From a virus, in IMG/VR virus record IMGVR_UViG_3300010413_000041, positions 1 to 55,141 of that record: 55,141 nucleotides of DNA. One strand, 5' to 3'. Positions 40,586-49,920 of the stretch are shown in pieces. The notes beneath the pieces are model-generated. The model did not search any database. It was given only the letters and a program-made list of their open reading frames with translations, and was not told where the DNA came from. Positions within the stretch are counted from its first letter, which is position 1. Each line of letters opens with the position of its first letter. A program made the translations under genes and the position numbers.

Positions 40586-41926
40586 TTAACTATCTGCCGT
40601 GTACCTGACCAAAAATCCATGGAAATAACAAAATGTGCCAATTGTATCCAAGGCATCCCCACCCTGCCTTGATGTGTGCAACCCAACTATATCTCCCTTA
40701 GCGGAAGACGAAAATGTCATTGTATGCCCATTCTTTAATATCCCTGATGTGAATGCGACTGTGCTTGTTCCCCAAGATTGCCCATTCGTGCTAAATGTCT
40801 CTCCAACCGCAGGAGACGCAGCCTGCATGGTTAATCTCATATTGCCTGTCGCTCCTGCATCCCAGATAATATCTACTTCCAAACCTGACGCAAAATCTTC
40901 TGGAACAACAAATACACCATTAAAATTCGTTGTTACCCCATCCGGTGCCTCACACCCTCTATATAAATTAGAGTTGCCATCGTCTGTGTGACTGAAAACC
41001 ATAAACTGCCTAGTGCGATTAGCAATCTTAGCCGCAGTGATCCCACCATCCTTCACTCTAACTTGATCGGAGCTAATCTCGACTGTACTGTTATCCACAT
41101 TCACAGCCAGCGCAGATCCCCCACCACCTGTTAAACCATTCCCGGCAACTGCCGTGTTGATCTTCGCAGACGTAACCCCTGCATCCTTTATCCTCACTTG
41201 ATCGGAGCTTATCTCTATGGTGCTATTATCGGGATTTACCGCTAACGCAGATCCCCCACCACCTGTTAAACCATTCCCGGCGACCGCAGTATTTATCTTC
41301 GCAGACGTAACCCCTGCATCCTTTATCCTGACAATATCTGTATTTATCTCTAAGGTCGAGTTGTCCACATTCACAGCTAACGCCGATCCATCCCCTCCTG
41401 TCAAACCATTCCCGGCTATGCTGGCATCCAACCTATCCTCATCGATCATGGTGGCAAAATGACAATACCCTCTAGCATCCACAACAGTTATCACCCCTCC
41501 GGTTGTGATAGTCAAATTTGCTAAGGGTATCTCCCACGTGACACCTGCGCTCTGCGTCAATGCTGGATAAGCCGAGATCCCATCTGCGGATGATATCAAA
41601 GCTATCCTGACAGTTTGAGCACTATCGGACAACTGCAAAACAACTCTATGCCCGGTCGTTCCAACAACCGGAGTGGAAACAGCGACATTAACACTCGCTG
41701 TGTTCCAATAGAAATATCCATAAACCAAAGCTGCGCCCGTGTTCACAGCCAAAGGAGAACTTGTACCTGTGACCTCCAACCCATTATCTACTAACTTCAA
41801 CACTCCTTCATTGGCTGGGTCACCACCTACCAGATACCGGAATAACCTAGTTGTCTCAGCCTCTGTATAAGCCGCAGTACCATCCCCAGATGTTGGAGCC
41901 GCCCATAACATACTCTTCTCAGTCAT
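40586..41926 (-). CDS. Tail tip/fibre protein with three 45-residue repeats
   Basis: A 446-residue protein. Residues about 1-165 are a beta-rich N-terminal attachment region. Then come three 45-residue repeats (AGNGLTGGGGSALAV..., ending VKDGGITAAKI), spacing a shaft. The C-terminal domain resembles a host-binding or decoration domain (DDGNSNLYRGCEAPDG, then TRQGGDALDTIG-like). It belongs to the distal tail between Dit and Gp37-like proteins. Confidence 0.7.
   Translation of the reverse strand: MTEKSMLWAAPTSGDGTAAYTEAETTRLFRYLVGGDPANEGVLKLVDNGLEVTGTSSPLAVNTGAALVYGYFYWNTASVNVAVSTPVVGTTGHRVVLQLSDSAQTVRIALISSADGISAYPALTQSAGVTWEIPLANLTITTGGVITVVDARGYCHFATMIDEDRLDASIAGNGLTGGDGSALAVNVDNSTLEINTDIVRIKDAGVTSAKINTAVAGNGLTGGGGSALAVNPDNSTIEISSDQVRIKDAGVTSAKINTAVAGNGLTGGGGSALAVNVDNSTVEISSDQVRVKDGGITAAKIANRTRQFMVFSHTDDGNSNLYRGCEAPDGVTTNFNGVFVVPEDFASGLEVDIIWDAGATGNMRLTMQAASPAVGETFSTNGQSWGTSTVAFTSGILKNGHTMTFSSSAKGDIVGLHTSRQGGDALDTIGTFCYFHGFLVRYTADS
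41020..41423. repeat. Three ~135-base repeats inside the tail tip gene
   Basis: Consecutive near-identical units encoding AGNGLTGG(G/D)GSALAVN plus about 30 further residues. The best-conserved blocks are the CCACCACCTGTTAAACCATT and GTAACCCCTGCATCCTTTAT stretches. Expansion or contraction of the fibre shaft by recombination is likely. Confidence 0.8.
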
Positions 41927-41936
41927 ATCTTCACTC

Positions 41937-42827
41937 CTAAATGCCTATGTATCTCACATAATAACTTATAAATAAATCCGTCTCATCAGTCGCCCCAGAG
42001 CAAACCAAATGGATATCATTCACACCACCCGGAGCGTCAGGATGAGCCGCTAAATGCCATGTTGACAAATCGCTGTCGTCGGTGAGAGTTGCTATCTTGT
42101 TAGCTCCATTCTTATCAACCACAGTCTTATATCCATATCGGCAATCGATATCATAATAATCAGATGACGCTATAGTCGTGCCAGTAAAATCGAGCACATC
42201 TCCGGTCGTTATATTGGTCAAAACCGGATCTTCCATAGGACCAACCATCCTTATCCTGTAAGGGAAACTCCTCCAAGATCCAACATAGGTTAGGGGAGTT
42301 ACTTGATCTATATCACTAGCCCCAATCTCCCAAGGTATCTCCCAAGGTATCTCCCAAGGACTTCCCCCACCACCTATTCCAGAATTAAATAACACCGCAT
42401 CGGGGTCATACCATGATGGATCAGGACAAACAAAGGAAATCCCCCCCTTCTGGTTGTAAACAAATCGATCCTCGGATGATAATGTGAAATCAGCCTGATA
42501 ATGACAATCTATCTGGTACTGACTTCCATCGTCAAACGTATATCTCAAATTAACCGGATCATCCGCAGGGGTTAAAAATGCGAGCAAATCAGCCCTTCTC
42601 TCCAAATGGTCATCTTCCTCATCAGCAAATATATAGGTCACTAACTGGATAACCCGAGGGTCTAACCTAAATCCCCTGTCCGTTACCCCATGCTGTTGAG
42701 TACCCCTTGACGAAATCCGATGCACCGGGGACATCCCCAACCCGTCATCACCAATAACCGCATATTTAGCCCCATCGGATATGTCCAGAGTATAAACTCC
42801 CCGGATTAGTTCGATAACTGCCGCCAT
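41937..42827 (-). CDS. Distal tail protein (Dit-like)
   Basis: A 296-residue protein of the siphovirus distal-tail family: an N-terminal beta domain (YTLDISDGAKYAVIGDDG), LLAFLTPADDPVNLRY and GGISFVCPDPSWYDPD, then a galectin-like C-terminal half. A small tandem repeat in the middle reads PWEIPWEIPWEI. It connects the tail tube to the tip; the gene directly follows the tape measure. Confidence 0.82.
   Translation of the reverse strand: MAAVIELIRGVYTLDISDGAKYAVIGDDGLGMSPVHRISSRGTQQHGVTDRGFRLDPRVIQLVTYIFADEEDDHLERRADLLAFLTPADDPVNLRYTFDDGSQYQIDCHYQADFTLSSEDRFVYNQKGGISFVCPDPSWYDPDAVLFNSGIGGGGSPWEIPWEIPWEIGASDIDQVTPLTYVGSWRSFPYRIRMVGPMEDPVLTNITTGDVLDFTGTTIASSDYYDIDCRYGYKTVVDKNGANKIATLTDDSDLSTWHLAAHPDAPGGVNDIHLVCSGATDETDLFISYYVRYIGI
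42324..42359. repeat. 12-base tandem repeat inside the distal tail gene
   Basis: About three units of CAAGGTATCTCC encode the repeated PWEI in the linker between the two Dit domains. Replication slippage is the probable source. Confidence 0.75.
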
Positions 42828-42828
42828 A

Positions 42829-45800
42829 TCATCCTCTTCTCAACATCTCGACCATTCTTATATCATGCATAAGCGATCTCTCATCCTGATATCTCGAATA
42901 ATTGGCACTAAAATAATAATTGTTGTTCGTGCCTCCGGAAGATCCAATAGCCGATAAAGCCAAATCCATATCTCCTCCAACTGCTCCCAGAGATTTAAAC
43001 CACCCGATCCCAACCCCTTCTCCCAACGCCATTCCCCACCTGACACCAACCCCAGACGGAGAGCCGATCTCCAATTTTGCCTCAGCCTTAGCCAATAATT
43101 CGGTCAAAGCGAGATCAGTCATCCTTAGCATATCATCAACACTAGCCCCCAGACCCAAGGTTATCCCTTGGAACAACACCCTCGCATCAATCCCAGCATC
43201 CTTTACCGCCTTAATAAGATCCATCTGTTGTTTCAGGAAATCCAACTGCGCCATCTTTTGCTGGATATCATAAATCCGCATATAACTTTCTAATGTCAGT
43301 TGGCTAGCCTCTGCTGTATCATTCTCCAACTTGGCTCTCAATTGCTCATACTTCAATATATCCCCCTCGATCCCTTTAGCCTCAGCCCAAGATCCAAAAA
43401 ATTCCATCCAACCCAACTCAGTTCTCAACTTCTCTAAGATCCCCCCAACCCCGAGCTTGCCCGCCGCTTTGTCTCCGATCTTCAATATGCCTTGAGCATA
43501 TCTGACCATTGCAGCATCCAACCCCTCCACACCGATATTGCCAGCGATTGTCTTGGCAAATGATCCAAACTTGCTAGCAAGGTCAACAACGCCTTCAAAA
43601 TCGGTCTTCCAATCATCAAATATTCGAAGTATCGGATCCATGTCATTGACTTGATCCATAATATTCTGTAACCCATTGACAACCATCTCGGATGCACTAG
43701 CGACATCCAACAAGGCTTGCTCAAAAGGCGAAGGGGAGTGTTGCTGTAAGATCCCCAACTTCGAGGATGCGATTGCCTTGATCTTCTCCAACACCTTCCC
43801 TAGCCACGTCCAAACCTTCTGAGCAATATCACGCAGGGTTCTGAATTGAGTTACGATCGCAGACAACGCCCCATCCGTGACAGTCTGCACAACAGGACCG
43901 AAAGTATCCGAGATAAACTCAGCAATATCTTCGATAATTGGCAAGAGATCATCTTTTATCACTCCCCAGATTGTTTCCAGTACTGGTTGTAACTTCTCCC
44001 ACGCCAACTTCCCCACCTCAATAGCAATCTGCATACCGATCCCAATAATCTCAGCAATATCTTCCAACACCGGGAATAACTCATCTTGCATAAACCCCCA
44101 TACCGCCTCAAGAGCGGGTTTTAATGTGTTCTCCCAAAAGGAAGATGCCGTGTTGATAGCTGCGGGTATATTCAACTCCAACCAATCCCAGACCTGTTGG
44201 AAGATCGGAAAGATCTTGGTTGAGATAAAATCCCAGACCGTCTGTAACGCTGGTTTTAGTGTGTTCTCCCAATATCCGGAAACAGTAGTTATCGCCGCCG
44301 GGATGTTCACTTCCAACCAATCCCAGACCGCTTGCAATATCGGTACAACCTTCTCCGAGATAAACTGCCAGACCTCCGTCAAGGCAGGCACCAAAGTTCC
44401 GGTGAAGAAATTAGCCGCCCACTCTATCGCCGGGGGAATTTGCTCCAACAACCATTGGATTATCTTCCCCAACACCGGGAGGACATTCTCCGATATAAAC
44501 CCTGCAACTGTTTGAAGTGCGGGTTGGAGGACATTCAACCATAAATCACTCGCCCCTTGAAGGACAATTGGTAAAACATCCCTGAAAGTTGATATGATGC
44601 TGTCTATGGCGGGTTTTATATTCTCATTCCAAATGGTGGCAACAACATCCCTAATCCCACCCCAATTGTTCTGCCAAGCCAGGACTAAAGCTGCCACTAT
44701 CCCGATAATCGCACCTATCGCCAACACCAAAGGACCGGATATCACCCCTACAATCGATCCTATAATCGGCAGTATCGTTCCCAGAGCAGATACCAGAGAT
44801 CCAACCACCAACAAAACAGGACCAATCGCCGCAGCTATCCCCGCAAATATAACTATGATCTTCTGAGTTTCAGGACTTAATGCTGTAAACTTCTCTACCA
44901 GAGAAGATATAAAATTGACAACCTGTTGCACGACTGGCAACAATACCGATCCAAGATTTGCTGCCATATCTCCAAACTGCGCCTTCAAGATCCTCGTACT
45001 ATTGGCTAAACCATCTGATGTTCTAGAGAAATCCCCCTGAGCATTGGTTGTCTGCTCCATTATCAGAGCATAAGCCGCTTGGGTTTTTTGTGCCGGGGTA
45101 AGAGCATCGACCGTACCCGCCAAAGCCTCTTCCACCTTGGTTTGAGCCGCAGCCAGATCAGCATTAGCCAATATTGCCTCCTCACTCGAAGGACCATACC
45201 GGGCAACTACATTGTTGTACTCTTCCTGCGCTTGTGAGGCTTTGACCTGTAATGCCGCCAACTCTGCCGTGTTCACCTCGACATCCACCAACCCCAACTC
45301 CATAGCCTTGGCGGCGATTGTTGCTTGGTTCAGGTTCACCCCGAGGGCTCGCAACGGTTCAACTTCCCCGACCAACCCCGCTCTCAACTTATCCAACACC
45401 TCATCCGGTGACATATTATTAAATGACGCCAGATCCGCAGCTAACCCCAACAACCCCACAGACATATCGGCGGCAACATCAGGACCAATCTCCATTGCTG
45501 TAAACAGGTTGCCATAAGTTCCCGCCGCCTCTAATGCGGATTGTTCTGTCATTCCCAGACTTTTGGCAGATGTCTTCGCATAATCAGTGATAACACTTGC
45601 CGAGTCATCAAAAACAACCATGACCTTGTTATAACTCTCCTCAAGGTCACTCGCCGCATTGATCGCAACTGCACCGAGAGCAACAACGGGAGCTGTCACT
45701 CCTGCCGTCATGGCAACTCCCGCCTTCTGCAATCCCTTCCCTAAACTTTTGAGCTTTTTGCCGACCGCATCCAACCCTTTGGATGTCTTGTCAGCAAATG

Positions 45801-45831
45801 TCATCTCTACGGATAAGGTGTAATCTGCCAT
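42829..45831 (-). CDS. Tape measure protein
   Basis: A 1000-residue tail length-determining protein. A helical N-terminal region (MADYTLSVEMTFADKTSKGLD, then VGKKLKSLGKGLQKAG) leads to the conserved hydrophobic SLGMTEQSALEAAGTYGNLF-type block. Two strongly hydrophobic membrane-like segments follow (IVIFAGIAAAIGPVLLVVGS and VLAIGAIIGIVAALVLAW), then a series of roughly 50-residue helical repeats around WDWLE and ENTLKPALQTVW. Start MADYTLS follows the tail chaperone stop with GGAAGAAG upstream. Confidence 0.93.
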   Translation of the reverse strand: MADYTLSVEMTFADKTSKGLDAVGKKLKSLGKGLQKAGVAMTAGVTAPVVALGAVAINAASDLEESYNKVMVVFDDSASVITDYAKTSAKSLGMTEQSALEAAGTYGNLFTAMEIGPDVAADMSVGLLGLAADLASFNNMSPDEVLDKLRAGLVGEVEPLRALGVNLNQATIAAKAMELGLVDVEVNTAELAALQVKASQAQEEYNNVVARYGPSSEEAILANADLAAAQTKVEEALAGTVDALTPAQKTQAAYALIMEQTTNAQGDFSRTSDGLANSTRILKAQFGDMAANLGSVLLPVVQQVVNFISSLVEKFTALSPETQKIIVIFAGIAAAIGPVLLVVGSLVSALGTILPIIGSIVGVISGPLVLAIGAIIGIVAALVLAWQNNWGGIRDVVATIWNENIKPAIDSIISTFRDVLPIVLQGASDLWLNVLQPALQTVAGFISENVLPVLGKIIQWLLEQIPPAIEWAANFFTGTLVPALTEVWQFISEKVVPILQAVWDWLEVNIPAAITTVSGYWENTLKPALQTVWDFISTKIFPIFQQVWDWLELNIPAAINTASSFWENTLKPALEAVWGFMQDELFPVLEDIAEIIGIGMQIAIEVGKLAWEKLQPVLETIWGVIKDDLLPIIEDIAEFISDTFGPVVQTVTDGALSAIVTQFRTLRDIAQKVWTWLGKVLEKIKAIASSKLGILQQHSPSPFEQALLDVASASEMVVNGLQNIMDQVNDMDPILRIFDDWKTDFEGVVDLASKFGSFAKTIAGNIGVEGLDAAMVRYAQGILKIGDKAAGKLGVGGILEKLRTELGWMEFFGSWAEAKGIEGDILKYEQLRAKLENDTAEASQLTLESYMRIYDIQQKMAQLDFLKQQMDLIKAVKDAGIDARVLFQGITLGLGASVDDMLRMTDLALTELLAKAEAKLEIGSPSGVGVRWGMALGEGVGIGWFKSLGAVGGDMDLALSAIGSSGGTNNNYYFSANYSRYQDERSLMHDIRMVEMLRRG

Positions 45832-45832
45832 A

Positions 45833-46063
45833 TCACTTCTTCCTAGCCTTCTTGCTGGCAAACTTCATTTTGTGATCATGTACCTTATTCTCAATCGATA
45901 TCACCTGTAAATGATCCAATATCTGCTCCCACGGAATATCAGCCAGCTCATTCGGTGTGCAATGGTATATATCCCTGCACAATACCAGTTCTAAATATTC
46001 AATTGGAGGAGCCCCGGAATGAGTGTGTAAATACTTTACCAACCTCTCATTCAGGCTTGCTCT
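45833..46063 (-). CDS. Tail assembly chaperone extension (gpT-like), made by -1 frameshift
   Basis: This frame has no proper start; the earliest usable codon is a TTG. Read from the slippery run it gives RASLNERLVKYLHTHSGAPP and then the helical T-type domain ending KKARKK. As in lambda G/GT, it is expected only as a fusion to the preceding chaperone. It lies between that gene and the tape measure, the invariant place for this system. Confidence 0.85.
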   Translation of the reverse strand, partial: RASLNERLVKYLHTHSGAPPIEYLELVLCRDIYHCTPNELADIPWEQILDHLQVISIENKVHDHKMKFASKKARKK

Positions 46064-46398
46064 TTTTTTTCCTCTTCCTTTGAAACTCTGGTAATGTTTA
46101 TCAAACCCAGAAGGTAATCAAGCTCCTCGATTGGCAAACCCTTTAACACTCCTTCCCCCTCCGAGGGGATAGGCAAGGGTTCGTCATCGTCATCAACCCA
46201 ATTCCATTCCAATATCAATCTCTGTAACAGCTCAAAACCCTGTTCTGCCGTGAAGTTCTGAGATAATGTCACACCATCTTCAGCGAAGAGATCTTGTGCA
46301 TGAGCATAGGTCATCGCACTTATAACTACAAATGATCCCTCTCCCTGAATATCATCTGTCTTGATCCTTCTTCGGGATTTATACCTTCGACTTGGCAT
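46051..46398 (-). CDS. Tail assembly chaperone (gpG-like)
   Basis: A 115-residue acidic, helical protein upstream of the tape measure gene. It binds the tape measure during tail assembly, by analogy with lambda gpG. It ends EEEKKEQA on a GAA AAA AAA GAG run, from which ribosomes can slip -1 into the T-like frame. Basic N-terminus (PSRRYKSRRR). Confidence 0.85.
   Translation of the reverse strand: MPSRRYKSRRRIKTDDIQGEGSFVVISAMTYAHAQDLFAEDGVTLSQNFTAEQGFELLQRLILEWNWVDDDDEPLPIPSEGEGVLKGLPIEELDYLLGLINITRVSKEEEKKEQA
46063..46070 (-). promoter_or_regulatory. -1 frameshift slippery run in the tail chaperone gene
   Basis: Eight A's in the minus strand; frame 0 reads GAA AAA AAA GAG, so A_AAA_AAA allows a -1 slip into AGA GCA AGC CTG. 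An AAGGAAGAGG stretch lies immediately upstream and may act as a stimulating Shine-Dalgarno. The stop of the G-like frame is about 9 bases downstream. Confidence 0.85.
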
Positions 46399-46438
46399 AT
46401 CTTGTCCTCTCTATTCTGTTGATCCCCATCAATCCGGT

Positions 46439-46888
46439 TTAGGTTGACAGGGTTGTATGGGTAACCTCACCATCGGGTAGAAGCTCAGCGGATACCATCA
46501 TTGGATCCCCTTCCCCGGCGGTTGCCGTGAAGGCTAAATTGGCAAGCTTTGCCTCCATTGTATAATGGTCGCTCCCAACATTCTTGTTCGGAAGATATAT
46601 CGAAATAGTCCTGTTCCCCGGAGCATGAGCAAAAAACCATTGCTTTAACAGGTCAAATCCCTCATCCGTCTGGGTTGTGTAAACAACTTGCAGGGTAAAT
46701 GAAGCATCCTTCCCACACTCGGTTCGTCTCTTCCATCTGTTCCCAAAAACAGTATATTCCCCCATCTCATTATCAAAATTAATATCCACCTCATTGGTGC
46801 TCCCAGATATATCAACGGGAGTTCCAGCATCGTCATCGAGCCACACGCTGGCATCACAAGCATTAATTGCGGTAGTAGTTTCAGCCAT
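46439..46888 (-). CDS. Major tail tube protein
   Basis: A 149-residue beta-sandwich protein, upstream of the chaperones, with typical tail-tube features: VDISGSTNEVDINFDNEMGEYTVFG start, FTLQVVYTTQTDEG, WFFAHAPGNRTISIYLP and a C-terminal FTATAGEGDPMMVSAELLPDG. It polymerises into the tail tube. Confidence 0.85.
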   Translation of the reverse strand: MAETTTAINACDASVWLDDDAGTPVDISGSTNEVDINFDNEMGEYTVFGNRWKRRTECGKDASFTLQVVYTTQTDEGFDLLKQWFFAHAPGNRTISIYLPNKNVGSDHYTMEAKLANLAFTATAGEGDPMMVSAELLPDGEVTHTTLST

Positions 46889-46933
46889 TTTAATCTCTCC
46901 TATAAGATGACCATCTTAATTTATTGTCTAACA

Positions 46934-47269
46934 TCAACCCTTCTTCTCAGGAATTGTAAGCCAATCTATTAACTCCTGTTTCCACCTATCTATCCTCTCA
47001 TCACTCGATCTAAACACTCTCCTTAATTCGGTATTGTCTGCCTCTATAAATTGGTCGGCAGTTTCTATCCCCAATGGCTCAACTCTATTTGCCCTGACCT
47101 TCCATCCGGGCACCTCAACCAAAGGGGGTGCTGATATTATAGCCAACGCTCCCATGTTTCGCAATATCTCTCGGTTAGCATCGGGGAGATCCCCATCACA
47201 AATTATACTGCCCTTCGGAATTATGCGATCCCCCTTGGATAAACTCTTCAATACCCTATCAATAGCCAT
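46934..47269 (-). CDS. Unknown tail-region protein
   Basis: A 111-residue protein. The N-terminal IPKGSIICDGDLPD and VPGWKVR segments look like a small beta domain; the C-terminus is helical and charged. It lies between the tail terminator and the tube gene, so it is probably a tail or neck accessory. No family recognised. Confidence 0.6.
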   Translation of the reverse strand: MAIDRVLKSLSKGDRIIPKGSIICDGDLPDANREILRNMGALAIISAPPLVEVPGWKVRANRVEPLGIETADQFIEADNTELRRVFRSSDERIDRWKQELIDWLTIPEKKG

Positions 47270-47270
47270 A

Positions 47271-47720
47271 TCAATATATCCTTACTCGCAAATAAAATCT
47301 CGCCCCAACATAATTATTGTTCCCATAAACAAACTCAACCCGATCCCAATTCCAAGAAAAGCTCTTGATTGCCTCAGATCCAAAATATGGTTTCTTATCC
47401 TGCGCCTCGATTATAGCCGATATCTCATCGATCCCATCAACTAATCTCTCCATATCTTCTCCTATGTGAGATCTCGGTTGAGCATAATAATCCATATGGA
47501 TAACAAGTCTGGTTTGTCTCTGCTGGGCACCAAAGGTTGATCTATCCGCAGTCCCGGTAGGGTCTTGCTCCCCATGCTGGACATAAATCTGCAACATGGG
47601 ATAATCGGTGATACTCTCCTTAATCTCACTATGTTTCAATACCTCTTCAAGATAATCACTCTCGGCAAACGTATCCTTCAAATCCCCTAATATACCTGAA
47701 ATCAATTGTCTAGTTCCCAT
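47271..47720 (-). CDS. Tail terminator/neck protein
   Basis: A 149-residue protein with the order and style of siphovirus tail terminators: a helical start (QLISGILGDLKDTFAESDYL), a central MLQIYVQHGEQDPTG and TRLVIHMDYYAQPRSHIGE, and a C-terminal FVYGNNNYVGARFYLRVRIY strand pair. It caps the tail tube at the neck. Confidence 0.7.
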   Translation of the reverse strand: MGTRQLISGILGDLKDTFAESDYLEEVLKHSEIKESITDYPMLQIYVQHGEQDPTGTADRSTFGAQQRQTRLVIHMDYYAQPRSHIGEDMERLVDGIDEISAIIEAQDKKPYFGSEAIKSFSWNWDRVEFVYGNNNYVGARFYLRVRIY

Positions 47721-47723
47721 CCA

Positions 47724-48218
47724 TCACCTCTTATTCACCACATCTCCCGCAGCCTTCTTGAATAAATCGTGGATAGTCTGTCTCTTCTTCTCAATAGCAT
47801 TCCGGATGTACTTCTTCCCTATTGTTCCCTTCCTTGCTATCGATATCGCTACCAGATAAGCGGATGTATGATGCCTCTCAGCCCATAATGTCAACGCCGA
47901 GATCGGAGGAAAGTGTTTTCGGCAGTCATACTCAACATGGGGAGCATACTCCAACTTGCTCCCAACAATCCCTATAACCACATCTCCTCTAGTGGTGACC
48001 TCAGGTGTAATGGAAGATCTCAAATCTCCCCTATCAACCCCCCCAACCTGCTTGTTTTGCCAAGATACCAGATTATTTTTAGCCTCACCTTCAACCTCGA
48101 GGGTTGATTGCCTCATCGCATCCAGTACGGGTTGTCCATGGAGATCCCTAATCATCTGGTTTATCTTCTCTTGCAACTCGATCTCCCCTTGAACTTTATA
48201 ATCCACCATCTCAGTCAT
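47724..48218 (-). CDS. HK97 gp10-like neck protein
   Basis: A 164-residue protein matching the HK97 gp10-like family: VLDAMRQSTLEVEGEAKNN helix, LRSSITPEV, IVGSKLEYAPHVEY and a C-terminal helix (RNAIEKKRQTIHDLFKKAA). It functions in head completion or head-tail joining. Confidence 0.85.
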   Translation of the reverse strand: MTEMVDYKVQGEIELQEKINQMIRDLHGQPVLDAMRQSTLEVEGEAKNNLVSWQNKQVGGVDRGDLRSSITPEVTTRGDVVIGIVGSKLEYAPHVEYDCRKHFPPISALTLWAERHHTSAYLVAISIARKGTIGKKYIRNAIEKKRQTIHDLFKKAAGDVVNKR

Positions 48219-48926
48219 TTATAACCTTCTCCCTATCGCTGGCTTAATTAGCCTTGATCCTTCCAGCATCAACTTTATATCCATGTTCTCCCTCTGGTAC
48301 AACATCCTCCCCATCTCCACAGAAGCGAGGGTGTCTGCCCATGCACCCTCCCCCTGCTTAAAAAACCTCGATGTCAATGCTATACAAGCCTCCTTCACTT
48401 GGGTTGGTACTTCTTCACTATACCCCCATCTCGCAGTAACCCTCACTGTTGGCATCCCCCGGGAGATCCCGGTTGTAGGTCTAAATCCACCCCTTGTTGT
48501 AAACTCCCCGGAAGTGAACAACCCATAAGCCCCACTCGGATCTATTAACAATAATGTGAAGGGGAGAATATTAAAATCAGGATAATTCGGATCCCCAGCG
48601 CAAACCACATAATCCCCATCCCCTGCAAACTGAGAAGTAGGAGATGTCCAGACCGTGAATGTACTCATGGTCGGATTAGCCTTGACCGCAACTTCAGTCA
48701 CCTCAACACACTCATCTATCCTCTGATAGGGATAACCACTCCCGGCATAATACTTCGCAGAAGCACTTGTGTCAGCTATAAATCCGTTTGGTCGATTACA
48801 AAGCCCATCAATAACCTCGGACGCCGCAGAGATCAGGAGTTTTAAATTGACATCCGATCCCGGACCATCCTTCCCACTCTTCCCAATCTGAGCCCTTAAC
48901 TCATCTGGACTACAATATTCAGCCAT
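48219..48926 (-). CDS. Head-tail connector protein (gp6-like)
   Basis: A 235-residue connector or adaptor: an N-terminal helical part (CSPDELRAQIGKSG, then LKLLISAASEVIDGLCNRP), a beta middle (YYAGSGYPYQRIDEC, WTSPTSQFAGDGDYVV) and a C-terminal helix with ALTSRFFKQGEGAWADTLAS. It sits directly below the portal and is the first clear structural gene after the modification island. Confidence 0.85.
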   Translation of the reverse strand: MAEYCSPDELRAQIGKSGKDGPGSDVNLKLLISAASEVIDGLCNRPNGFIADTSASAKYYAGSGYPYQRIDECVEVTEVAVKANPTMSTFTVWTSPTSQFAGDGDYVVCAGDPNYPDFNILPFTLLLIDPSGAYGLFTSGEFTTRGGFRPTTGISRGMPTVRVTARWGYSEEVPTQVKEACIALTSRFFKQGEGAWADTLASVEMGRMLYQRENMDIKLMLEGSRLIKPAIGRRL

Positions 48927-48929
48927 CTC

Positions 48930-49826
48930 TTATCTCCTAGCCCAATCCGTAACCAAAAACCTCATCAAAATTGTTCGTAACTGTTGAGATCTCACTCGCC
49001 AATTCATTTTATCCTTTACTAAACTATATCCTGCATCGGCGTACAACTCCCAAGATCCCAGATCCATCAACCCATCAATTATCTCAAATAATTTAGCATA
49101 CTCAATATTATAAGTCAAATAATGCACCCCTGCTACTGCAGGTTCGTCGGGTATTGCCGGCGGAGGGGATGACACAACACAAGTTCTGCACCCCATGGCA
49201 TCATATATCCGGTGTGATCTAATCCCCAACCCTCTATTCAAATTTACGGTTATCTTCGACCTATTAAATGCCTTCGCATAATCCACCCCATATCTGTTCC
49301 CACAGGCAAATGTATATCCCCTCTTCTCACAAAATCTCTTCAATTCTCCCAATAATTCCGCTCTCTTAGGACTGTCCTTGGTTCTGCAATGAAATGACAC
49401 ATCAACATCCTTCTTCATTCCATAATCTTTAAACACCCGATCATTGACCGCATAACCAAACCGGGCAATTGGCTTATTCAATCTTCTAAACCTGCTATCT
49501 TGATCCTGTTCTATCAACAATAAATCAGCATTCTTCCCCTCCCTAACCCGATGCATATAATGGGATCTGCTCAATACACTATCCCCGATGTGATAGATAA
49601 TCGGGATAGTCTCCGAGCCCTTCCACATCCCCCAGATCTTAGCATCCTCATAAAATATCAAATCATAATCATTCCCCAACAATCCCCGGTTCAATACAAA
49701 CCCCTTATCAACGGGAATGTGATCCCAGACCATACCACTAACCGGATAACTCCACCAACCGATCATCCTGTTTTTTCCTGCTCTCGGAGAGATCCTATGC
49801 ACTAACGCAATCTTTAACAACTTCAT
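48930..49826 (-). CDS. GT-B-type glycosyltransferase
   Basis: A 298-residue transferase of the CgeB/Glyco_trans_1_2-like type. YDLIFYEDAKIWG in the N-terminal half, VDVSFHCRTKDSPKRAELL and FACGNRYGVDYAKAFNRSKITVN, then the donor-binding LGIRSHRIYDAMGCRTCVVS loop (acidic/Asp site in a GT-B fold). It is the last gene of the modification island, next to the head-tail connector gene. Probably modifies the virion; host surface glycan is the alternative. Confidence 0.8.
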   Translation of the reverse strand: MKLLKIALVHRISPRAGKNRMIGWWSYPVSGMVWDHIPVDKGFVLNRGLLGNDYDLIFYEDAKIWGMWKGSETIPIIYHIGDSVLSRSHYMHRVREGKNADLLLIEQDQDSRFRRLNKPIARFGYAVNDRVFKDYGMKKDVDVSFHCRTKDSPKRAELLGELKRFCEKRGYTFACGNRYGVDYAKAFNRSKITVNLNRGLGIRSHRIYDAMGCRTCVVSSPPPAIPDEPAVAGVHYLTYNIEYAKLFEIIDGLMDLGSWELYADAGYSLVKDKMNWRVRSQQLRTILMRFLVTDWARR

Positions 49827-49864
49827 TTTACATCCAAGATCATTATGTAGGTTTCCTCAACTTC

Positions 49865-49914
49865 TTAACTATTACTATTCCTTTAACTATTACTATTCCT
49901 TTAACTATTACTAT
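49865..49914. repeat. 2.8 copies of an 18-base direct repeat
   Basis: TTAACTATTACTATTCCT units at 49865-49882 and 49883-49900, plus 14 further bases. They lie in the 161-base gap upstream of the glycosyltransferase gene, next to ATAGGGTAT sites. Spacing near 18 suggests protein binding on different helix faces or a mutable spacer. Too short for CRISPR. Confidence 0.75.
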
Positions 49915-49920
49915 GTCATA

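Noticed and set aside
49865-49914. CRISPR array
   Set aside because: Repeats of 18 bases follow each other with no spacers, and no cas genes are present.
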